A stretch of 16,544 nt of DNA from Syntrophomonadaceae bacterium. Lineage in GTDB: Bacteria > Bacillota > Syntrophomonadia > Syntrophomonadales > Syntrophothermaceae. Of the stretch, positions 11,947 to 16,544 are shown one piece after another (position 1 is the first letter of the stretch; each line of letters opens with the position of its first letter). The notes beneath the pieces were generated by a model. The model was not told the origin of the DNA. It saw nothing but the letters and a program-made list of their open reading frames with translations, and did not search any database. The DNA lies in contig JARYMO010000002.1 of assembly GCA_029907055.1 (NCBI GenBank), forward strand, positions 1 to 16,544. The letters are read 5' to 3'. The position numbers were made by a program, and so were the translations under genes.

Positions 11947-13635
11947 ATGGACAACCGCGCTATCGCCGCCATGCTGGATGAAATCGCGGACATGCTGGAG
12001 GTGCTGGGTGACAATCCCTTCAAGGTGCGCGCCTACCGGAGGCTGGCGGCCTACGTGGATCACCTGGACACCGAGCTGCGGGAGATCCACGCCCGTGGCG
12101 GGCTGGGCGACATCCCCGGGGTGGGCAAGGCGCTGAGGGCCAAGCTGGAGGAAATGCTGGAGACCGGGGACCTGGCGTACTACCGCCGGCTGCGCGAGAG
12201 AGTGCCGCCGGGGGTGCTGGAAATGCTGGCCATTCCCGGACTGGGCCCCCGCAAGGTGGGCCTCATCTATTCCCAGACCGGGATTTCCTCGCTGGACGAG
12301 CTGTACCGGGCGGCGCAGGAAAAGCGCCTGCGCCAGATCCCCGGCCTGGGCGGCAAGACGGAGTTCAACATCAAGAAAGGCATTGACATGCTGCGCTCGC
12401 TGGGCCGGGAGGTGACCCTGGGCACCGCGCTGCCCCGCGCCCTGCAGCTGCGGGACTACCTGGCCGAAATGCCGCAGGTGGAGGCGGTGGAAATCGTGGG
12501 CAGCATCCGCCGCGGCAAGCCGCTGGTGGGAGACGTCGACCTGCTGGTGGCGAGCTCGGACGAGGCAGCGGTGAGGGAGAAGGTGAGGAAATACCGGCGC
12601 GTGCTGGAGGTGGACCGCGAGGGCCCCGGCTACATCCACGGCCGCCTGGAACTGGGCCTCGAGTTCGAGGTCATCGTGGTCGCGCCGGGGGACTTCTACC
12701 GCTCGCTGCTGCTGTGCACCGGCTCCCGCGCTCACCGGGAGAAGATGGTGGAGGCCATGCGGGGAGTGGACCTGCGCGGGGTTGACAGCGAGCAGGCCAT
12801 CTACCAGCGTCTGGCCATGCAGTACGTCCCGCCCGAGCTGCGCGAGGACCGGGGGGAGATTGAACGGGCGCGGGAAGGCACCCTGCCCTCGCTGGTGACC
12901 GTGGAGGACCTGCGCGGAGACCTGCACGTGCACACTGACTGGAGCGACGGCGGCAGCAACCTGCGCGAGATGGCAGAGGCGGCGCGGGCGCGTGGCTACC
13001 GCTACCTGGCCGTCACCGACCATTCCCAGTCGCTGGCGGTATCGCGCGGGCTGGACGTCGAGCGCCTGCGGTCCCAGGTGGAGGAGATCCGCGCCCTCAA
13101 CCGGGAATGGACCGATTTCCGGCTGCTCACTGGCATCGAGGTGGACATCCTGCGGGACGGCAGCCTGGACCTGCCGGACGAGGTGCTGGCCGGGCTGGAC
13201 GTGGTCATCGCCTCCATCCACAGCCACTTCCGGCTCAGCCGCGAGGAGCAGACGGCCAGGCTGGAAGCAGCCATCCGCAACCCGCACGTGGACATCATCG
13301 GCCACCTCACTGGCCGCTTGCTGGTCAGGAGGCCGGGCTACGAGGTGGACGTGGACCGGGTGTTGCGCCTGGCGCGGGAACACCGTACGGCCCTGGAGAT
13401 CAACGCCCACCCCGACCGGCTGGACATCGACGAGGAGACGGCGCGCCGGGCCTGCCAGGCGGGGGTAAGGGTGGCCATCTGCAGCGACGCGCACCACCGC
13501 GCGGACCTGGACCTGGTATCCTACGGGGTGCTCAGCGCGCGCCGGGGGTGGGTGGGGCGCAGCGACGTGCTGAACGCCATGGAACTCGACGAGTTGCTGG
13601 CCTACCTGGGGACTTCCGGAGGAGATGCGGGGTGA
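11947..13635 (+). CDS. polX: Family X DNA polymerase / 3'-5' exonuclease PolX
   Basis: This 562-residue protein has the normal bacterial PolX layout for gap-filling repair synthesis. Residues 1-150 contain the helical 8-kDa-like part and helix-hairpin-helix motifs (GDIPGVGKAL, LAIPGLGPRK, RQIPGLGGKTEF). The nucleotidyltransferase core has GSIRRGKPLVGDVDLLV with metal ligands D196 and D198. The PHP nuclease domain (about 323-555) has GDLHVHTDWSD (H327, H329), TDHS (H359), GIEVD (E398), IHSH (H425, H427), NAHPD (H488) and SDAHH (D514, H516), so its metal site looks complete. One oddity: the third polymerase carboxylate, usually Asp in a VDLRVV-like strand, appears to be E241 (FEVIVV), and the neighbouring Arg is Ile. 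Synthesis may be weak while the nuclease remains active. The ATG is four bases after the zapA stop. Confidence 0.95.
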   Translation: MDNRAIAAMLDEIADMLEVLGDNPFKVRAYRRLAAYVDHLDTELREIHARGGLGDIPGVGKALRAKLEEMLETGDLAYYRRLRERVPPGVLEMLAIPGLGPRKVGLIYSQTGISSLDELYRAAQEKRLRQIPGLGGKTEFNIKKGIDMLRSLGREVTLGTALPRALQLRDYLAEMPQVEAVEIVGSIRRGKPLVGDVDLLVASSDEAAVREKVRKYRRVLEVDREGPGYIHGRLELGLEFEVIVVAPGDFYRSLLLCTGSRAHREKMVEAMRGVDLRGVDSEQAIYQRLAMQYVPPELREDRGEIERAREGTLPSLVTVEDLRGDLHVHTDWSDGGSNLREMAEAARARGYRYLAVTDHSQSLAVSRGLDVERLRSQVEEIRALNREWTDFRLLTGIEVDILRDGSLDLPDEVLAGLDVVIASIHSHFRLSREEQTARLEAAIRNPHVDIIGHLTGRLLVRRPGYEVDVDRVLRLAREHRTALEINAHPDRLDIDEETARRACQAGVRVAICSDAHHRADLDLVSYGVLSARRGWVGRSDVLNAMELDELLAYLGTSGGDAG

Positions 13636-13692
13636 GCGAGCAGTTGGACTGCATGACTCGGTCGGGCCAAGGCGGGGAATAAAGAGGAAGGT

Positions 13693-13720
13693 GAGGGGAG
13701 CGCGGCAGGGCGCTCCCCTC
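13693..13720 (+). terminator. Strong 11-bp hairpin downstream of polX
   Basis: GAGGGGAGCGC (13693-13703) and GCGCTCCCCTC (13710-13720) form a perfect 11-bp GC-rich stem with a six-base loop, 58 bp after the polX stop. The downstream bases (GGTTCCTGGGGTTCC) are not a proper U-tract on the plus strand. On the minus strand the same stem is followed by ACCTTCCTCTTTATT, slightly more T-rich. It may protect or end the zapA-polX mRNA. Confidence 0.4.
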
Positions 13721-13895
13721 GGTTCCTGGGGTTCCTCTCCAGTCGCAACCACCACCGCTGAACCCCAGGACCAGGGGGGATGGCCGGGAGGAGGGCAATC
13801 GCCCCCCCGGACCGTAGCCGGATTTTGCCAGGGATCCCATTTCGCTCCTGGCACAGACCGGCAAAGGCACCGGATACCCGGGGTGCTTCCGGTGC
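13693..13895. other. Array of five successive hairpins between polX and the NIF3-family gene
   Basis: Five short-range stems follow each other almost without gaps. They are 13693-13703 with 13710-13720 (11 bp), 13725-13734 with 13760-13769 (CCTGGGGTTC/GAACCCCAGG), and 13784-13788 with 13806-13810 plus an inner GGGC/GCCC. The last two are 13826-13832 with 13847-13853 (TGCCAGG/CCTGGCA) and 13867-13873 with 13889-13895 (GCACCGG/CCGGTGC). The rest of the 423-bp gap (13636-14058) shows no convincing gene. A structured RNA or folded 3' end is possible. No known riboswitch or RNA family was recognised, and the high GC content raises the chance of accidental stems. Confidence 0.35.
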
Positions 13896-13991
13896 AGCGG
13901 GGGCAGGAGAGGGAGATGCCCGGTGGGAGGCGCGCCGCAGGCAACAACAAGAGCGTGCTCCGGTTCCGGTCGTGCCGTCGGGTGGCGGGGG

Positions 13992-14000
13992 TGGTATAAT
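13992..14000 (+). promoter_or_regulatory. Extended -10 sigma-A promoter for the NIF3-family gene
   Basis: TGGTATAAT is a perfect extended -10 element (TGnTATAAT) standing out in GC-rich DNA. At 17-bp spacing the -35 region is only GTGCCG (13972-13977, three of six), which suits an extended -10 promoter. Transcription would begin near 14007, about 50 bp before the TTG start at 14059. It gives the gene expression independent of zapA-polX. Confidence 0.65.
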
Positions 14001-14058
14001 CGGGGGTGTCGAGAGCAGGGGCCGGCGGCGGCCGGTGGTAGGGAAAGGGGAGAGGGCA

Positions 14059-15042
14059 TTGCTGCTGGGTGAGATTTACGAACTGGCGGTGCAGATGGGC
14101 CTGGAGGCGGACGTGCGGGGAAAAGAAGCCATAGAACAGCTGCTGGCCCGGGCGCGCAGGGAGTATGACCAGGCCAAGGCGGAGGAGAAGGAGTTCTTCG
14201 ACCTCGAGTCGCTCCGCCACCCCTTCCACGACACCCGCATCCTGGTGGGGGACGCCGACACGGAGGTGTCCACCGCCCTGTGCGGGATTGACATGGAAAC
14301 GCCGGAGCTGTTGCTGGCGGCCTGGCTGCGCGAGCGGGGGCGGCCGGTGGACCTGGTCATCTCCCACCACCCCGAGGGGACGGCCCAGGCCGCACTGCAC
14401 TCGGTGATGGACCTGCAGGCCGACCTGTTCCACCAGGCCGGAGTGCCCATTACGGTGGCAGAGGGGCTGATGGCCTCGCGGATCGCCGAGGTGGAGCGGG
14501 CCATCGCCCCGGTCAACCACCAGCGGGCTATTGACGCCGCGCGCCTGCTGGGGCTGCCGTTCATGTGCGTGCATACTGCCGCCGACAACCTGGTGAACCG
14601 TTACCTGCAGACCAGGCTGGACCAGGCGCGGCCTTCCACGGTGGGTGAGGTGATGGAGGTGCTGGAATCGATTCCCGAGTACCGGCAGGCGCGGCGCCTC
14701 AAGGCCGGACCCCGCTTGTTCGTGGGCGACAAGAAGCGCCGCGCGGGCAGGGTGCTGGTGGACATGACCGGCGGCACCTCGGGGTCGGAGAAGATGTACG
14801 AGAAGCTGGCCGCGGCCGGGGTGGGTACGGTGGTCTGCATGCACATGCAGGAGAAGCACCGCAAGAACGCCCAGGACCACTGTGTGAACGTGGTGATGGC
14901 CGGCCACATGGCCAGCGACTCGCTGGGGCTGAACCTGTTCCTGGACGAGGTGGAGAAGCGCGGCGTGAGCATCATCCCGGCTGCGGGCTTCATCCGGGTC
15001 CGCCGCAGCCGGGACGGAGCGGGGGAACTGGTGCGTGAGTGA
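14059..15042 (+). CDS. NIF3-family protein (NGG1p-interacting factor 3-like), long form
   Basis: This protein of about 327 residues resembles the long NIF3-family proteins found in Clostridia, possible metal-dependent enzymes of unproven reaction. The N-terminus begins LLLGEIYELAVQMGLEADVR. Possible metal ligands include the H103-H104 pair in VISHHPEG, the histidine in FMCVHTAADN (H172), and the C-terminal MAGHMASDS. Conserved-looking stretches include FFDLESLRHPFHDTRIL, VAEGLMASRI and VDMTGGTSGSEKMYEKL. The TTG at 14059 is chosen because GGGGAG lies about six bases upstream and an extended -10 promoter lies about 60 bp upstream. An in-frame extension to 13780 would run through the hairpin array and the promoter, and it reads as low-complexity sequence. 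The U32 gene follows after 34 bp. The cellular role is unknown. Confidence 0.8.
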   Translation: MLLGEIYELAVQMGLEADVRGKEAIEQLLARARREYDQAKAEEKEFFDLESLRHPFHDTRILVGDADTEVSTALCGIDMETPELLLAAWLRERGRPVDLVISHHPEGTAQAALHSVMDLQADLFHQAGVPITVAEGLMASRIAEVERAIAPVNHQRAIDAARLLGLPFMCVHTAADNLVNRYLQTRLDQARPSTVGEVMEVLESIPEYRQARRLKAGPRLFVGDKKRRAGRVLVDMTGGTSGSEKMYEKLAAAGVGTVVCMHMQEKHRKNAQDHCVNVVMAGHMASDSLGLNLFLDEVEKRGVSIIPAAGFIRVRRSRDGAGELVRE

Positions 15043-15076
15043 GCCCCGCTCAAGGGGCCATTGCAGGGGGTCGGGG

Positions 15077-16544
15077 ATGGAACTGCTGGCACCGGCAGGC
15101 AACTGGCAGGCGTTCGTCGCGGCGGTGGAGGCCGGGGCCGACGCGGTGTACGTGGGCGGCACGCGGTTCAGCGCCCGCCAGTACGCCGACAACTTCACGC
15201 TGGAGCAGCTGCGGCGGGCGGAAGAGTACGCCCACCTGCGTGACAGGCGGCTGTACGTGGCGGTGAACACCCTGCTTGACGGTGGGGAGATGGAGGAAGC
15301 GCTGGAGTACTGTTTCCTGCTGCAGGAGCTGGGGGTCGACGCGGTCATCGTCCAGGACCTGGGGCTGATGTACCTGCTGCGCCGCACCCTGCCCGGGCTG
15401 CGGGTGCACGCCAGCACACAGATGAGCATCCACAACGCCGCCGGGGTGGCCCTGCTGCAGCGCTGTGGGGTGGTGCGGGTGGTGCTGGCGCGCGAGTTGT
15501 CGGCCGCTGACGTGGCTTCCATTCACCGCCAGGTCCCGGCCATGGAACTGGAGTGCTTCGTGCACGGGGCGCTGTGCTTCTCGCACTCGGGGCAGTGCCT
15601 CTTCAGCAGCCTGGTGGGAGGACGCAGTGGTAACCGGGGCCGCTGCGCGCAGCCGTGCCGCCTGCCCTACTCTCTGCTGGCCGGCGGCCGGGAAGTGCGC
15701 ACGCGCGGCGAGCACCTGTTGAGCCCGGCTGACCTCTGCCTGCTGGAGGCGCTGCCCTCGCTGCAGGCCGCCGGCGTGTCCTCGCTGAAGATCGAGGGGC
15801 GCATGAAGCGCCCCGAATACGTGGCCACGGTCACGGCCGTGTACCGCCAGGCGCTCGATGCCCTGGCCGGGGGGCACTTCCTGGTCCGCGAGGACATGAG
15901 GCAGGCGCTGGAGGGCATCTTCAACCGCACCTTCACTACCGGCAGCTGGGGCGGGGAAGGAGCCCACGTGCTGAACATCGCCCGTCCCAACAACCGCGGG
16001 GTGCTGCTGGGCCGGGTGACTTTCCAGCACCCGGACGGCCGCACCGGCATTCACTTGCTGCAGCCGCTGCGCCAGGGGGACGGTATCGAGGTGTGGGTGC
16101 GGCGGGGTCCCAATCCGGCGCTCACGGTGCGCGAGCTGTGGCTGGGCGGCCAGGCGGTGGAAGAGGTCGCGGCCGGACAGGAGGCGGTGGTGGTACTCCA
16201 GGCGCGGGTGGGGCGGGGCGACCGGGTGTTCAAGACCCACGACGCCGCCCTGCATGCGCGGGCGCAGGAACTGATGGTGCACAACCGGCTGGCGGGGCGC
16301 ATCCCGGTGTGGGTAACAGCGCGGCTGGCCGCCGGGCAGCCGCTGCTCGTTACCCTGCGCGACGGGGAGGGGAACCAGGGACAGGCAGAAACCCCCAGCC
16401 CGGCCCTCCCGGCCCGTACACGGGCAGTGAGTGCCGCCGACCTGGAGGAGAAGCTGTCCCGCCTGGGGGCCACGCCCTTGGTAGTGGCGGGCATGGAGCT
16501 GCAGGTGGAGGAAGGGCTGATGGTCCCGTTCAGTGAGGTCAACG
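15077..16544 (+). CDS. U32 peptidase-family protein (RlhA/TrhP-like), truncated at right edge
   Basis: The first 489 codons are present and the frame is open to the edge. The N-terminal domain starts MELLAPAGNWQAFVAAVEAG and continues GADAVYVGG, as in all U32 proteins. The family motif is ECFVHGALCFSHSGQC (159-174), followed by C190 and C221 in LSPADLC. The spacing of C167, C174, C190 and C221 resembles the cysteines that hold a 4Fe-4S cluster in UbiU. Relatives RlhA and TrhP hydroxylate 23S rRNA or tRNA, and genuine peptidase activity is doubtful for much of the family. The long region after about residue 290 suggests the DUF3656-bearing, RlhA-like type. The ATG has AGGGGG six bases upstream. 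The substrate cannot be told from sequence. Confidence 0.88.
   Translation, partial: MELLAPAGNWQAFVAAVEAGADAVYVGGTRFSARQYADNFTLEQLRRAEEYAHLRDRRLYVAVNTLLDGGEMEEALEYCFLLQELGVDAVIVQDLGLMYLLRRTLPGLRVHASTQMSIHNAAGVALLQRCGVVRVVLARELSAADVASIHRQVPAMELECFVHGALCFSHSGQCLFSSLVGGRSGNRGRCAQPCRLPYSLLAGGREVRTRGEHLLSPADLCLLEALPSLQAAGVSSLKIEGRMKRPEYVATVTAVYRQALDALAGGHFLVREDMRQALEGIFNRTFTTGSWGGEGAHVLNIARPNNRGVLLGRVTFQHPDGRTGIHLLQPLRQGDGIEVWVRRGPNPALTVRELWLGGQAVEEVAAGQEAVVVLQARVGRGDRVFKTHDAALHARAQELMVHNRLAGRIPVWVTARLAAGQPLLVTLRDGEGNQGQAETPSPALPARTRAVSAADLEEKLSRLGATPLVVAGMELQVEEGLMVPFSEVN

Noticed and set aside
11070..12023. Upstream in-frame extension of the HEAT-repeat gene
   Set aside because: The added sequence crosses the control region and zapA and shows no HEAT pattern; a Shine-Dalgarno site marks a start near 11069.
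13800..13920. Possible minus-strand cobalamin riboswitch (short CTGCCCCCGC and GCCAGGAG matches)
   Set aside because: The rest of the consensus is missing, and the only sequence downstream on that strand is antisense to polX.
13780..14058. In-frame N-terminal extension of the NIF3-family protein
   Set aside because: It reads as Arg/Pro/Gly-rich noise across the hairpin array and the extended -10 promoter; TTG at 14059 has a good ribosome-binding site.
15043..15058. GCCCC/GGGGC hairpin after the NIF3-family gene as a terminator
   Set aside because: The stem is only five base pairs, has no U-tract, and the U32 gene starts 34 bp after the NIF3-family stop codon, so read-through is more likely.
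11851..15522. 1223-codon minus-strand frame opposite polX, the NIF3-family gene and U32
   Set aside because: It crosses three clear plus-strand genes, is low in recognisable motifs and is an antisense shadow of GC-rich coding DNA.

Overview
The window is GC-rich, with GTG and TTG starts and strong Shine-Dalgarno sites. The zapA-polX pair, the long NIF3-family protein, the U32 peptidase with a long C-terminal region, and Spo0A-box-like and sigma-H-like motifs all point to a high-GC, probably spore-forming member of the Bacillota (Clostridia / Moorella / Desulfotomaculum-like). That placement is inference from gene content; no rRNA marker is present.

Positions 1-11069 hold one long leftward (minus-strand) chemosensory operon. 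In order of transcription it encodes a HEAT-repeat protein, CheR, CheY, a large CheA, a soluble chemoreceptor, a protein made of three CheW domains, CheB, a second CheY-like regulator, CheX, and the start of a second CheX that runs off the left edge. Several junctions overlap or are separated by only a few bases. The one large internal gap is 347 bp between cheA and the receptor gene. It holds an inverted repeat and an unexplained strong ribosome-binding site.

The signalling core is multiplied within its own polypeptides. The receptor has two hairpin tips about 300 residues apart. The adaptor is CheW-CheW-CheW. CheA has two intact HPt domains, a third HPt-like domain lacking its histidine, and two MshEN-like repeats. 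There are two CheY and two CheX proteins. No sensory domain, membrane segment or flagellar gene is visible. CheR and CheB would set receptor methylation, CheA would phosphorylate the CheYs and CheB, and the CheX proteins would dephosphorylate the CheYs.

Positions 11070-11657 are a divergent control region. Three phased Spo0A-box-like sites lie just upstream of the che operon and a fourth lies further out. A good sigma-H-type promoter match stands in front of the rightward operon. This suggests, without proving it, that both operons are tied to the transition to stationary phase or sporulation.

Positions 11658-16544 run rightward: zapA, polX, a 423-bp hairpin-rich intergenic stretch with an extended -10 promoter, a NIF3-family gene starting with TTG, and a U32 peptidase-family gene truncated by the right edge.
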